DNA of 10,933 nt, from NCBI GenBank assembly GCA_012510755.1, contig JAAZHL010000320.1:1-10933 (forward strand), written 5' to 3'. Shown here one piece after another: positions 1-5,859 of this stretch (positions are counted from its first letter, which is position 1; each line of letters starts with the position of its first letter). Below the pieces are notes generated by a model. It was not told where the DNA came from. It did not search any database and saw only the letters and a program-made list of their open reading frames with translations. The stretch is from Leucobacter sp. Lineage in GTDB: Bacteria; Actinomycetota; Actinomycetes; Actinomycetales; Microbacteriaceae. The translations under genes and the position numbers were made by a program.

Positions 1-574
1 CGTGTACGTCGACCGTGCGGGTGCCCCCATAGTAATCAAAGCCCCACACTTCGCCGAGCAACTGGTCGCGAGTGAACACCCGACCGGGGTTGCGCGCGAG
101 AAAGTGCAGCAGCTCAAACTCTTTATAGGTGAGGTCAAGCGTTCGTTCGCGCACCCGCGCAGTGAAGTTGTTCTCATCGATGACCACTCCAGACGATTCG
201 ACAGCGCTTGACCGCTCTGTACCGACAGCTGCAGGGGTGCGGCCCACCGCTAAACGAATGCGCAGGTCAATTTCGGCCGGGCTGGCACCGGGCAGCAGCA
301 CATCTGCGAGTTGCCACTCGGGGGTGACTGCGGCGAGGCCAGCTTCGCGACTGAGCAAGACTCGCGGTGTGCGGCAGTCTCGCGCGAGTTCAAGGCAGGC
401 AAGGTGGGCGTGACGTAGGTTGGTCGTCGCATCAACGATGATGAGGTCGAATCGGTCGGCGGTGCCGGGTGAGAGACGCACCGTCAGCGGTGAGGTGCGC
501 AAATCATGCGGCAGCATCTCAAGGCCCGTGAGCAGTGCGCCGGGGTCGGTATCTGTGAGGCAGAGTAGCTGCAC
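1..574 (-). CDS. glnR: GlnR-like OmpR-family nitrogen response regulator, 3'-truncated by window edge
   Basis: 191 residues are visible; the missing C-terminus lies beyond base 1. Residues 1-112 form a degenerate receiver domain and about 128-191 a winged-helix DNA-binding domain (LTYKEFELLHFLARNPGRVFT at about 148-168, then QLLGEVWGFDYYGGTRTVDVH). In actinobacteria GlnR controls nitrogen assimilation genes such as glnA and amtB. The receiver lacks the usual acidic pair after strand 1 (it reads LTDTD) and the conserved Lys near its end (it reads DVLLPGASPAE), but keeps Asp48 in LIIVDA. This matches the atypical, phosphorylation-independent GlnR family. The GTG start at 574 is chosen because a purine-rich GAGGGGAG lies about 8 nt upstream and the receiver begins there. 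It is divergent from the membrane protein at 660. The winged helix resembles that of the RegX3-like protein in this window, but the receiver sequence favours GlnR over MtrA, PhoP or RegX3. Confidence 0.85.
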   Translation of the reverse strand, partial: MQLLCLTDTDPGALLTGLEMLPHDLRTSPLTVRLSPGTADRFDLIIVDATTNLRHAHLACLELARDCRTPRVLLSREAGLAAVTPEWQLADVLLPGASPAEIDLRIRLAVGRTPAAVGTERSSAVESSGVVIDENNFTARVRERTLDLTYKEFELLHFLARNPGRVFTRDQLLGEVWGFDYYGGTRTVDVH

Positions 575-618
575 CGTGTGCGCTCCCCTCTGCCGCGCCC
601 GTGCGCTGGCTGCATTCC

Positions 619-624
619 ATCATA
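619..624 (-). promoter_or_regulatory. Candidate -10 element of glnR
   Basis: The minus strand reads TATGAT, five of six matches to TATAAT, placing a transcription start near 612 and giving a leader of about 38 nt that contains the ribosome site before GTG 574. No convincing -35 hexamer is seen at 17-18 nt. The position is sensible in the divergent intergenic region, but this is a motif match only. Confidence 0.4.
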
Positions 625-659
625 AAAGATAGAACGGGGTGATGTGCGAAGATGTGCTC

Positions 660-947
660 ATGAGTGAACTCGAAATTCCGTCGAAACACCCTTGGCATTT
701 TGGTCGCATGGTCACTGCATGGGCGATTGCGGCGGTGTTTGGTGTGCTCGTCACGGTGCTGGTTTCGGGCGAGGATCGGTTCCGTTGGCTGGTTTTGGCG
801 GTCGGTCTGAGCGTGCTTGTAACCTTTGCGCTGCAGCTGAGCACGGCACAGCGTGAGGGTTTTATTACGCGCACTTCGTTCAGCGTGGCGGGTGCAGTGG
901 TGATCATCGCGGTCATCGATATCGTCGGCACGCTGCTTGAGGGGTAG
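660..947 (+). CDS. Small three-helix membrane protein, function unknown
   Basis: A 95-residue protein starting MSELEIPSKHPWHFGRM. A short polar N-terminus is followed by three hydrophobic segments at about 17-36, 43-60 and 74-93, with a short charged loop (GEDRFR) after the first and a polar loop (STAQREGFITRT) after the second. No catalytic motif is visible and I do not recognise a named family. It is probably an inner-membrane protein of the uncharacterised kind common in actinobacteria. The start at 660 is preferred because GAAG lies 8 nt upstream; ATG 642 and GTG 639 are in-frame alternatives adding 6 or 7 residues. It is divergent from glnR and followed after 9 nt by a 36-residue membrane ORF and then the folate-binding gene, all in one direction. 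Its TAG stop is the first half of a candidate -10 for the next ORF. Confidence 0.75.
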   Translation: MSELEIPSKHPWHFGRMVTAWAIAAVFGVLVTVLVSGEDRFRWLVLAVGLSVLVTFALQLSTAQREGFITRTSFSVAGAVVIIAVIDIVGTLLEG

Positions 948-950
948 ACT
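945..950 (+). promoter_or_regulatory. Candidate -10 (TAGACT) of a leaderless start for the 36-residue ORF
   Basis: TAGACT lies exactly 6 nt (GGTCTC) before ATG 957, which would place the transcription start on the A of the ATG. Its first three bases are the stop codon of the membrane gene upstream. The 6-nt spacer contains no Shine-Dalgarno sequence, which fits leaderless translation. Identical geometry is seen before gpmA and cysS. Confidence 0.45.
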
Positions 951-956
951 GGTCTC

Positions 957-1067
957 ATGCTTCTCGCACTCGAACTCTTCTTCACCGGTCTGCTCGGTCT
1001 CGCAAGCATCATGATCGCTTGGGTCTCTGGCACAGTCATCTACAAGCTGTACAAGGGTCAGCGCTAG
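957..1067 (+). CDS. 36-residue single-pass membrane microprotein, function unknown
   Basis: The ORF runs from ATG 957 to TAG 1065-1067 and encodes a 36-residue protein beginning MLLALELFFTGLLGLAS and ending VIYKLYKGQR. Residues about 3-29 are an almost uninterrupted hydrophobic helix, and the last seven carry three basic residues, which predicts one membrane span with a positively charged, probably cytoplasmic C-terminus. It fills the space between the 95-residue membrane protein and the YgfZ-like gene with 9-10 nt to spare on each side. It has no ribosome site, but a TAGACT hexamer sits 6 nt ahead of the ATG. Its small size means automatic callers may skip it. I recall short proteins ending in a similar K-G-Q-R tail in related bacteria but cannot verify this here. 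Function is unknown; a structural or regulatory membrane role is only a guess. Confidence 0.6.
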   Translation: MLLALELFFTGLLGLASIMIAWVSGTVIYKLYKGQR

Positions 1068-1070
1068 GGT
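1065..1070 (+). promoter_or_regulatory. Candidate -10 (TAGGGT) or weak ribosome site before the YgfZ-like gene
   Basis: TAGGGT begins with the stop codon of the 36-residue ORF and ends 7 nt before GTG 1078. It may be a -10 element for a leaderless transcript. Alternatively its AGGG serves as a weak Shine-Dalgarno at 8-nt spacing. The two readings cannot be separated from sequence alone. Confidence 0.3.
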
Positions 1071-1077
1071 CAGCGCC

Positions 1078-2247
1078 GTGAGCGGCGACCCGTTTCTCGC
1101 TCTCGAAGGTGCGGTCGCTGCTGATGCTGGCGCACCGCTTCATTTTGGTGCGCCGTTAGCCGAGCAACGTGAGCTCGAGAACGGCGATGCGATTGTCAGT
1201 TTGTCGCACCGCGGCATTATTACGGTGCGCGGCGAGGATCGCCTGAGCTGGCTCCATTCCATGACGAGCCAGGGCCTCGCAGGTCTTACCCCGGGTCAAT
1301 CTGTTGAGACGCTGCTGCTTGACCCGCAAGGGCGCATCGAACACGCGATTCGACTGGTTGATGATGGGTCGTGTGCCTGGCTGCTCGTCGATGAGGGGTC
1401 TGCCGAGTCGCTCACCGCTTTTTTGCAGCGCATGCGTTTCGCTATGCGAGTTGAGATCACCGATGTGAGTGACGTGTATTCGACTGTTCTCGCGTTTGAA
1501 GGTGGCAGCGCGACGCGTGAGTTGCGCGCCCTTGATTCGCTGGTGGCCGAGTGGCACGATCCGTGGGCGGCAGCGTTGCCTGGCGGTGTGCAGTATGCGC
1601 GTGGTGAGCACCCAGCTGCGGGCTGGTCTGCCGTGCAGTGTGTGGTGCGACGTGAAGATCTGGCCGAGGTCGCCGGGTTAGTGACAAGCGGCACGGTGCG
1701 GGCTGCAGGGCTGCTCGCGCTCGATGCGCTGGAAGTGCGGGCGTGGCGCCCGACCGTTCACGGTGACGTCGATGAGCGTGCGCTGCCGCACGAGTTTGAT
1801 TGGCTGCGCACGGCAGTGCACCTCAATAAGGGCTGCTATCGGGGGCAAGAGACGGTCGCGAAGGTGCACAATCTTGGGCATCCGCCGCGCCGTTTGGCGT
1901 TATTGCACCTTGACGGTTCGGGCGGTCAGCTGCCTCTCAAGGGTGCGCTCGTGCGTGTTGCGGGTGCAGGCGCCGATGCGCGACCGGTGGGGCGAGTCAC
2001 CCGTGCGGCTCTGCACCATGAGTGGGGCGGCATCGCACTTGCCTTGTTGAAGCGGTCGGTTGCCGAAGACGTTGACCTCGAGGTGTGGCTCGGCGATCCT
2101 CAGCAACCTGACTCCGCACACCCCGAGAACCGCAGCGCAAACGAACCTGATGATGCCGCGGGTGAATGGCTGGTAGCCACGCAAGAGGTCATCGTGCCGA
2201 GTGACGCGGGCAAAACAAGAGACGTGCCGCGGCTCAAACGCCTCTAA
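1078..2247 (+). CDS. ygfZ: YgfZ/GcvT-like folate-binding protein
   Basis: A 389-residue protein with the YgfZ signature KGCYRGQE at residues 251-258, which contains the conserved Cys253, followed by TVAKVHNLGHPPRRL. The family is related to the T-protein of glycine cleavage (GcvT); its members bind tetrahydrofolate and help make or repair certain iron-sulfur enzymes, for example MiaB in E. coli. The N-terminal half (about 38-150) contains the GcvT-like segment LSHRGIITVRGEDRLSWLHSMTSQGLAGLTPGQ, and a C-terminal barrel-like part follows residue 275. Residues about 341-362 are polar and low in complexity. The start is GTG 1078, 10 nt after the 36-residue ORF; no better start is present. The gene is cytosolic by sequence, with no signal peptide. 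It ends at a strong hairpin facing convergent gpmA. The family is clear, but the exact client enzymes in this organism are unknown. Confidence 0.9.
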   Translation: MSGDPFLALEGAVAADAGAPLHFGAPLAEQRELENGDAIVSLSHRGIITVRGEDRLSWLHSMTSQGLAGLTPGQSVETLLLDPQGRIEHAIRLVDDGSCAWLLVDEGSAESLTAFLQRMRFAMRVEITDVSDVYSTVLAFEGGSATRELRALDSLVAEWHDPWAAALPGGVQYARGEHPAAGWSAVQCVVRREDLAEVAGLVTSGTVRAAGLLALDALEVRAWRPTVHGDVDERALPHEFDWLRTAVHLNKGCYRGQETVAKVHNLGHPPRRLALLHLDGSGGQLPLKGALVRVAGAGADARPVGRVTRAALHHEWGGIALALLKRSVAEDVDLEVWLGDPQQPDSAHPENRSANEPDDAAGEWLVATQEVIVPSDAGKTRDVPRLKRL

Positions 2248-2289
2248 CGCAGCAACGCCTGTGATGCAGCGGCGCTGACCAGTGCGAAC

Positions 2290-2327
2290 ACAGCGCTCTG
2301 GCCAGAATGCTGTGGTCAGAGCGCTGT
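2290..2327. terminator. Bidirectional hairpin terminator between ygfZ and gpmA
   Basis: Perfect 11-bp arms ACAGCGCTCTG (2290-2300) and CAGAGCGCTGT (2317-2327) extend inward by GCCA/TGGT with one G-T wobble, giving a 15-bp stem and an 8-nt loop. It sits between two convergent genes and can serve both. T-rich sequence follows only loosely on the plus side, as is common in high-G+C actinobacteria. Confidence 0.8.
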
Positions 2328-2343
2328 TGACGGGTGTTGTTGT

Positions 2344-3087
2344 CTAGTGCTTGCCCTGTGCAGCCACGGCTGCCGCACCCGCTGCTGCTGCTTCTGGGTC
2401 GAGGTACCGGCCTGGGCCCGTGGGCTGGCCGTTGTCATCAATGTCATATACCAGCGGCATGCCGGTCGGAATGTTAAGTGCAGCAATATCTTCATCGCTG
2501 ATGCCTTCAAGATGCTTCACGAGCGCGCGCAACGAATTGCCGTGCGCGGTGACCAGCACAGTCTTGCCGGCGCGCAGATCGCCCAAGATCTCGCTCTGCC
2601 AGTAGGGAACCAGGCGTTCGATCACGTCTTTCAAGCACTCGGTGCGGGGGCGCTCAGCGTCGATATCGGCGTACCGTGGGTCGTTCGCCTGCGACCACTC
2701 GCTCGCATCATCAAGCGCAGGCGGCGGCGTGTCAAACGAGCGACGCCACTCCATAAACTGCTGTTCGCCGTACTTTTGCAGGGTTTCAGCCTTGTCGCGC
2801 CCTTGCAGCGCGCCATAGTGACGTTCGTTCAAGCGCCACGAGCGGCGAACCGGCACCCACATGCGGTCGGCCGATTCGAGCGCCAAGTTGGCAGTTTGAA
2901 TTGCCCGACTCAGCACCGAAGTGTAGAGCACGTCAGGCAAGAGGCCAGCGTCAGTGAGCAGCTTGCCCGCGTTCGCGGCCTCGGCGCGCCCCTTCTCGGT
3001 GAGTCGCACATCGACCCACCCGGTAAAGAGGTTCTTTTCGTTCCATTCGCTTTGGCCATGGCGAAGCAGAATCAGCGTGTTCGTCAT
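2344..3087 (-). CDS. gpmA: 2,3-bisphosphoglycerate-dependent phosphoglycerate mutase
   Basis: This 247-residue enzyme interconverts 3- and 2-phosphoglycerate in glycolysis and gluconeogenesis in the cytosol. Hallmarks are LRHGQSEWN with catalytic Arg9-His10, Arg61 in SRAIQTA, NERHYGALQG with the acid-base Glu88, RRSFDTPPP at 115-123, and the second catalytic His182 in TAHGNSLRALVKHLEG. The length matches cofactor-dependent dPGM enzymes and rules out the unrelated iPGM family. The C-terminal tail (231-247) is Ala-rich and probably disordered. The ATG at 3087 has no clear Shine-Dalgarno but has TAGGCT 6 nt upstream, so it may be translated leaderless. It lies 52 nt downstream of ispF on the same strand and is convergent with ygfZ. 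In Mycobacterium gpm1 adjoins senX3-regX3; here it is several genes away. Confidence 0.97.
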   Translation of the reverse strand: MTNTLILLRHGQSEWNEKNLFTGWVDVRLTEKGRAEAANAGKLLTDAGLLPDVLYTSVLSRAIQTANLALESADRMWVPVRRSWRLNERHYGALQGRDKAETLQKYGEQQFMEWRRSFDTPPPALDDASEWSQANDPRYADIDAERPRTECLKDVIERLVPYWQSEILGDLRAGKTVLVTAHGNSLRALVKHLEGISDEDIAALNIPTGMPLVYDIDDNGQPTGPGRYLDPEAAAAGAAAVAAQGKH

Positions 3088-3093
3088 AGCTCT

Positions 3094-3099
3094 AGCCTA
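3094..3099 (-). promoter_or_regulatory. Candidate -10 (TAGGCT) of a leaderless gpmA promoter
   Basis: The minus strand reads TAGGCT, then AGAGCT, then the ATG of gpmA, placing the expected start site on the A of the ATG. The same hexamer and 6-nt spacing precede cysS. No strong -35 is seen. This would give gpmA its own promoter downstream of ispF. Confidence 0.5.
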
Positions 3100-3139
3100 C
3101 TAGTTGAGTGGGCACCAAGTGTGCCGAGCGCGAATGCGC

Positions 3140-3637
3140 CTAGATCTGTTCGAGCAGCGCGGTAGCCATAGCCGCGATACCTTCGCCCCTGCCGGTGAAC
3201 CCCAGGCCGTCGCTCGTGGTGGCGACGAGGCTGACCGGTGCGCTGACTAGGCGACTCAGCAGAGCCTCGGCCTCGCCGCGGCGGGGTGCAATCCGGGGGC
3301 GTTCAGCGACCACCTGCACTGCTACGTTCACCACTCGCCACCCCGCTGCACCGATGCGTTCGACCGCGCGGGGCACAAACTGGGTGCTGTCAGCGTTCTC
3401 GGTTGCGGGGTCGTGTGCGTCGATCAGCTCGCCGATATCACCCTGCCCTGCAGCAGACAGCAGTGCGTCAACTACCGCGTGGCATACGGCATCGCCATCG
3501 CTGTGGCCGCTGAGGCCGGGCTCGTCAGGCCATTCGAGCCCGGCAAGTCGCAGCGGCACTGCCGGGTCAAAGGCGTGGACGTCAAAACCTGTGCCAATGC
3601 GCAAAGAGGTGCCCGATGCGGCAGCTGATGCGGTCAT
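3140..3637 (-). CDS. ispF: 2-C-methyl-D-erythritol 2,4-cyclodiphosphate synthase
   Basis: This 165-residue enzyme of the non-mevalonate (MEP) isoprenoid pathway cyclises CDP-methylerythritol 2-phosphate to the cyclodiphosphate, releasing CMP. Metal ligands are visible: Asp19 and His21 in GTGFDVHAF and His53 in DAVCHAVVDALLSAAGQGDIGE. The C-terminal signature TTSDGLGFTGRGEGIAAMA (140-158) and ERPRIAPR (112-119) are also typical. The length matches the trimeric family. Its ATG at 3637 overlaps the ispD stop codon by 4 nt (ATGA), so translation is probably coupled and the two steps are made together. No independent ribosome site is evident. The N-terminal 12 residues are a short non-conserved extension. 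IspD and IspF are separate proteins here, not a bifunctional fusion. Confidence 0.96.
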   Translation of the reverse strand: MTASAAASGTSLRIGTGFDVHAFDPAVPLRLAGLEWPDEPGLSGHSDGDAVCHAVVDALLSAAGQGDIGELIDAHDPATENADSTQFVPRAVERIGAAGWRVVNVAVQVVAERPRIAPRRGEAEALLSRLVSAPVSLVATTSDGLGFTGRGEGIAAMATALLEQI

Positions 3638-4389
3638 GATGACTGCTCTGAGACGGTGCGCATTGCAGCGAGCAGCAGCACATCATCGGGTTCGGTCACC
3701 TTGTGAGCCAGTGGGGATCCCTCGACCCATCGCACTCGGCCACCGAAGTGTTGTACCACTGCGGCGTCGTCAGTGGCGGTCAGTACCTCTGGATGGCTCG
3801 CGAGCAGGGCTGCACTGTGATGCGCCTCTTCGAGCACTCGCCTGCTGAACCCCTGCGGTGTCTGGGCTCGAATGAGTGAGTCGCGATCCTCGCTGCGTAT
3901 CACTGTGCCATCAGCATCGACGCGCTTCAATGAGTCGACAATACGTATGCCCGGCACGGCGCCCACTCCAGTTTCGTGTACTGCGGTAACCACCCGCTCG
4001 AACACGTCAGCGGGCGTGAGCGGACGCGCGGCGTCGTGCACGAGCACAGTGTCGATCGAAGGGCCCAGCGCGCCTAGACCCTTGCGCACCGACTCGTGGC
4101 GGTCGCGGCCACCGGTCACGACAGTCACCTGCCAACGGTCGCGATCGAGGCTTTCGGCAACGTCGAAGGCAGCAGGTGCTTGCCCTTCAGGTACGACTAA
4201 GACGAGTTGGCCGTGTGCCGGTTGCCCGCTCACTTTCAGCGTATTGACGGTCGTCGCACAGTGCTGCAGCAGGGAAGCGCCTGCAATCTCGATGAAGGCC
4301 TTGGGTTTCGCGGCGCCGAGGCGCTCGCCGCGACCCGCCGCGACAATGATGATGCCGAGCGAAAACAATGGGTGCGCGACTGGGTGCAT
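3634..4389 (-). CDS. ispD: 2-C-methyl-D-erythritol 4-phosphate cytidylyltransferase
   Basis: This enzyme of the MEP pathway joins MEP to CTP to give CDP-methylerythritol. From ATG 4389 it is 251 residues. Signatures are the CTP-binding loop VAAGRGERLGAAKPKAF (16-32), VLVHDAARPLT (115-125), VPGIRIVDSLKRV (145-157), RAQTPQGF (174-181) and HKVTEPDDVLL (229-239). GTG 4407 in the same frame would add six residues (with RDNGT between the two starts) but has no ribosome site. ATG 4389 also lacks a clear one, although a GACAAT hexamer lies 6 nt upstream. The gene follows carD by 53 nt on the same strand, so it may be read through from the carD promoter, and it overlaps ispF by 4 nt. Confidence 0.95.
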   Translation of the reverse strand: MHPVAHPLFSLGIIIVAAGRGERLGAAKPKAFIEIAGASLLQHCATTVNTLKVSGQPAHGQLVLVVPEGQAPAAFDVAESLDRDRWQVTVVTGGRDRHESVRKGLGALGPSIDTVLVHDAARPLTPADVFERVVTAVHETGVGAVPGIRIVDSLKRVDADGTVIRSEDRDSLIRAQTPQGFSRRVLEEAHHSAALLASHPEVLTATDDAAVVQHFGGRVRWVEGSPLAHKVTEPDDVLLLAAMRTVSEQSS

Positions 4390-4442
4390 AGTCCCATTGT
4401 CGCGCACCCGAGAGGTGTGAGGCGAGTGCCGTGCTCGTCTAG

Positions 4443-4928
4443 TTACGAGGCGAGCACTTCGTCAAGCAGCACAGAAGCCTTGTCTTCGCTGGTCTTTTCA
4501 GCGAGCGCCAGTTCAGACACCAGAATCTGTCGTGCCTTTGCGAGCATGCGCTTCTCGCCGGCCGAGAGCGACTTGACTTCTTGGTCGCGGCGCCACAAAT
4601 CGCGCACGACCTCGCTCACCTTGATGACGTCGCCCGAGGCGAGCTTTTCAAGGTTTGCCTTGTACCGGCGTGACCAGTTGGTGGGTTCTTCGGTGAAGGG
4701 TGCGCGCAATACCTCGAACACCTGTTCAAGGCCCTCTTGGTCGATGACGTCTCGAACGCCGACGAGTTCGCAGTTCTCAGCAGGAACCTCAATGGTGAGG
4801 TCGCCCTGGTTGACCTGAAGCTTCAGCCACAGCTTTTCTTCGCCGCCGAGCTTGCGCTTCTTCACCTCGATGATTTTCGCTGCCCCATGGTGGGGATAAA
4901 CGACAGTCTCTCCGACCTCAAATTGCAT
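4443..4928 (-). CDS. carD: CarD-family RNA polymerase-binding transcription regulator
   Basis: A 161-residue protein, nearly identical in length to mycobacterial CarD (162). CarD binds the RNA polymerase beta subunit through its N-terminal Tudor-like domain (about 1-55, with FEVGETVVYPHHGAAKI) and stabilises the open promoter complex at rRNA and many housekeeping promoters. The C-terminal helical DNA-binding domain includes PTNWSRRYKANLEKLASGD; Trp85 there corresponds to the wedge tryptophan that contacts the upstream edge of the bubble. ATG 4928 is supported by AAGGAG 7 nt upstream and a TATTAT -10 about 24 nt before that region. The carD-ispD-ispF order with a divergent LpqE-like gene matches Rv3583c-Rv3581c and Rv3584 in M. 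tuberculosis. A longer upstream reading frame exists but the motif and ribosome site fix this start. Confidence 0.97.
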   Translation of the reverse strand: MQFEVGETVVYPHHGAAKIIEVKKRKLGGEEKLWLKLQVNQGDLTIEVPAENCELVGVRDVIDQEGLEQVFEVLRAPFTEEPTNWSRRYKANLEKLASGDVIKVSEVVRDLWRRDQEVKSLSAGEKRMLAKARQILVSELALAEKTSEDKASVLLDEVLAS

Positions 4929-4935
4929 CGAGTGG

Positions 4936-4964
4936 CTCCTTATATCAACTAAGCCTCTATAATA
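4936..4964 (-). promoter_or_regulatory. carD promoter -10 and Shine-Dalgarno
   Basis: On the minus strand TATTAT (4964-4959) is a good -10 and AAGGAG (4941-4936) a strong ribosome site 7 nt before ATG 4928. The expected transcription start is near 4952, giving a leader of about 24 nt. The -35 position (around 4982-4987) has no consensus but overlaps a small palindrome, and CarD-dependent or extended promoters often lack a good -35. Confidence 0.6.
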
Positions 4965-4983
4965 CCACATGCCGCGCCGCGAC

Positions 4984-4997
4984 TTAGGGCAACCTAA
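4984..4997. repeat. Palindrome TTAGG-N4-CCTAA in the carD/lpqE divergent region
   Basis: Perfect 5-bp arms TTAGG (4984-4988) and CCTAA (4993-4997) flank GCAA. The site lies where the carD -35 should be and about 25-40 bp upstream of the candidate lpqE -10, a sensible place for an operator acting on both genes. The half-sites resemble the outer arms of DtxR/IdeR boxes, but the spacing is 5 nt too short, so no regulator is assigned. Confidence 0.3.
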
Positions 4998-5022
4998 TGT
5001 GCCATATGTCGCTGTTGGTCGA

Positions 5023-5028
5023 TAGTAT
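5023..5028 (+). promoter_or_regulatory. Candidate -10 (TAGTAT) of the LpqE-like gene
   Basis: TAGTAT in the divergent carD intergenic region would start transcription near 5035, with a leader of about 58 nt to TTG 5093. No clear -35 is found at 17 nt. GAAGGA at 5079-5084 is the ribosome site, 8 nt before the start codon. Confidence 0.35.
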
Positions 5029-5092
5029 GATTTTAACTGTCTGGATGCATGATTCCAAGACGCTGTTGCGCCCCGATTGAAGGACAAATACC

Positions 5093-5698
5093 TTGAAGAC
5101 TCGCCAGATCGTCTCGTCACTTGCCCTTGCGGCGGCCGTTGCCCTCGGTGCGACGGGCTGCGGACTCGTTGCTCCACAAGGCACGCTTGAGCCCTACGCT
5201 CCGAGCGACGGCATCGACGTCAACCTCGAAGGCGTCGACGTACGCAACCTGATGCTGATCGCAGACCAGAGCGGTGACAACTTCAACGTTGTGTTCGCTG
5301 GTGTCAACAAGGGTGACGCGCCCGTGCTGCTTCGCCTGACGTTCGTTGACGAGAGCGGCAGCAGCAAGGCCAGCGCAGATTTCTTGCTCGAGCCGGGGCT
5401 GACCTCGTTCGGCAACCCTGAGGGCGATATTGCACCGACGCTGGTGTCAATTGCTGGTCTCAAGGCTGGTGCAACCGTGATGACCTACATTGAGGCAGCA
5501 GGTGGCGGCGAGCAGCAGCGCGCGGTGCCCGTGCTTGATGGCACGCTCGCCGAATACCAAGACTACGTTCTTTCGCCGGCACAGCTTGCGGTGGAAGATG
5601 CCGAAGCTGACGCCGAGAACGATGCCACGGGTGCCGCCTCAGGCTCGGCAGCTGCTGCCGCGGGCGACGCTCAGGGCGACGAAGAAGCGGCTCAATAA
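5093..5698 (+). CDS. lpqE: LpqE-like lipoprotein
   Basis: A 201-residue exported lipoprotein. The N-terminus has Lys/Arg residues, a hydrophobic stretch (8-19) and the lipobox ATGC with Cys23 as the lipidation site, so it should be anchored on the outer face of the cytoplasmic membrane. Residues 35-165 form one compact beta-rich domain (VDVRNLMLIADQSGDNFNVVF, VNKGDAPVLLRLTFVD). Residues 166-201 are Ala, Asp, Glu and Gly only in large part and are probably disordered. The TTG start at 5093 is supported by GAAGGA 8 nt upstream. Position next to and divergent from carD matches M. tuberculosis lpqE (Rv3584), and the domain pattern fits, so the name is given on synteny plus resemblance. Its biochemical role is unknown. 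I recall homologs being labelled 'DNA modification methylase' in databases; nothing here supports that label. Confidence 0.7.
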   Translation: MKTRQIVSSLALAAAVALGATGCGLVAPQGTLEPYAPSDGIDVNLEGVDVRNLMLIADQSGDNFNVVFAGVNKGDAPVLLRLTFVDESGSSKASADFLLEPGLTSFGNPEGDIAPTLVSIAGLKAGATVMTYIEAAGGGEQQRAVPVLDGTLAEYQDYVLSPAQLAVEDAEADAENDATGAASGSAAAAAGDAQGDEEAAQ

Positions 5699-5713
5699 GT
5701 CACCGCAGCCGCG

Positions 5714-5745
5714 GGCGCGCTTCCCTCGTTTCGAGGAGGCGCGCC
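5714..5745 (+). terminator. Hairpin downstream of the LpqE-like gene
   Basis: Arms GGCGCGCTTCCCTCG (5714-5728) and CGAGGAGGCGCGCC (5732-5745) pair over about 14 bp with one wobble, one bulge and a TTT loop. It starts 16 nt after the stop at 5698. No T-run follows, as in many actinobacterial terminators. The same hairpin is part of the duplicated block described for 5712-5890. Confidence 0.6.
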
Positions 5746-5751
5746 TGAAGT

Positions 5752-5778
5752 GCAACTGCCGAACTACCCGAACCGGTA
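5752..5778. repeat. Downstream copy of a 27-bp exact repeat (regX3 tail duplication)
   Basis: These 27 bp are identical to 5860-5886, which spans the last codons and stop of regX3 plus 12 nt beyond. Read on the minus strand, this copy and the 9 nt ahead of it spell GVGYRFG and a TAG stop, the same seven residues that end RegX3, with the three upstream codons differing only at third positions. There is no open gene leading into it. Confidence 0.85.
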
Positions 5779-5787
5779 GCCCACGCC

Positions 5788-5827
5788 CACGCCCGTGAAG
5801 AAACCGTTATGCGGTTTTTCGGGCGTG
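5788..5827. terminator. Bidirectional intrinsic terminator between lpqE and regX3
   Basis: Inner stem AAACCG (5801-5806) and CGGTTT (5812-5817) with loop TTATG, followed by further T residues, is a standard intrinsic terminator on the plus strand. Outer arms CACGCCCG (5788-5795) and CGGGCGTG (5820-5827) extend it. On the minus strand it can stop transcripts leaving regX3. Confidence 0.7.
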
Positions 5828-5859
5828 CCGATCCCGTCTCGGGGAGGCCCGCCGGGTTG

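Noticed and set aside
2347..3165. A 272-codon open frame on the plus strand opposite gpmA
   Set aside because: It is fully antisense to a gene with all catalytic motifs, has no ribosome site and no recognisable domain; long antisense frames are usual in G+C-rich genes.
3195..3848. A 217-codon open frame on the plus strand opposite ispF and ispD
   Set aside because: It is antisense to two overlapping enzymes with intact motifs; its composition is that of a shadow frame.
4983..4998. DtxR/IdeR iron box
   Set aside because: The arms match the outer half-sites, but the core between them is 4 nt instead of 9, so the 19-bp box is not formed. It is kept only as an unassigned palindrome.
4929..5177. 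Longer N-terminus for CarD reaching to 5177
   Set aside because: The extension would run over the carD promoter and the lpqE start, carries no conserved sequence, and ATG 4928 has a strong ribosome site and the normal family length.
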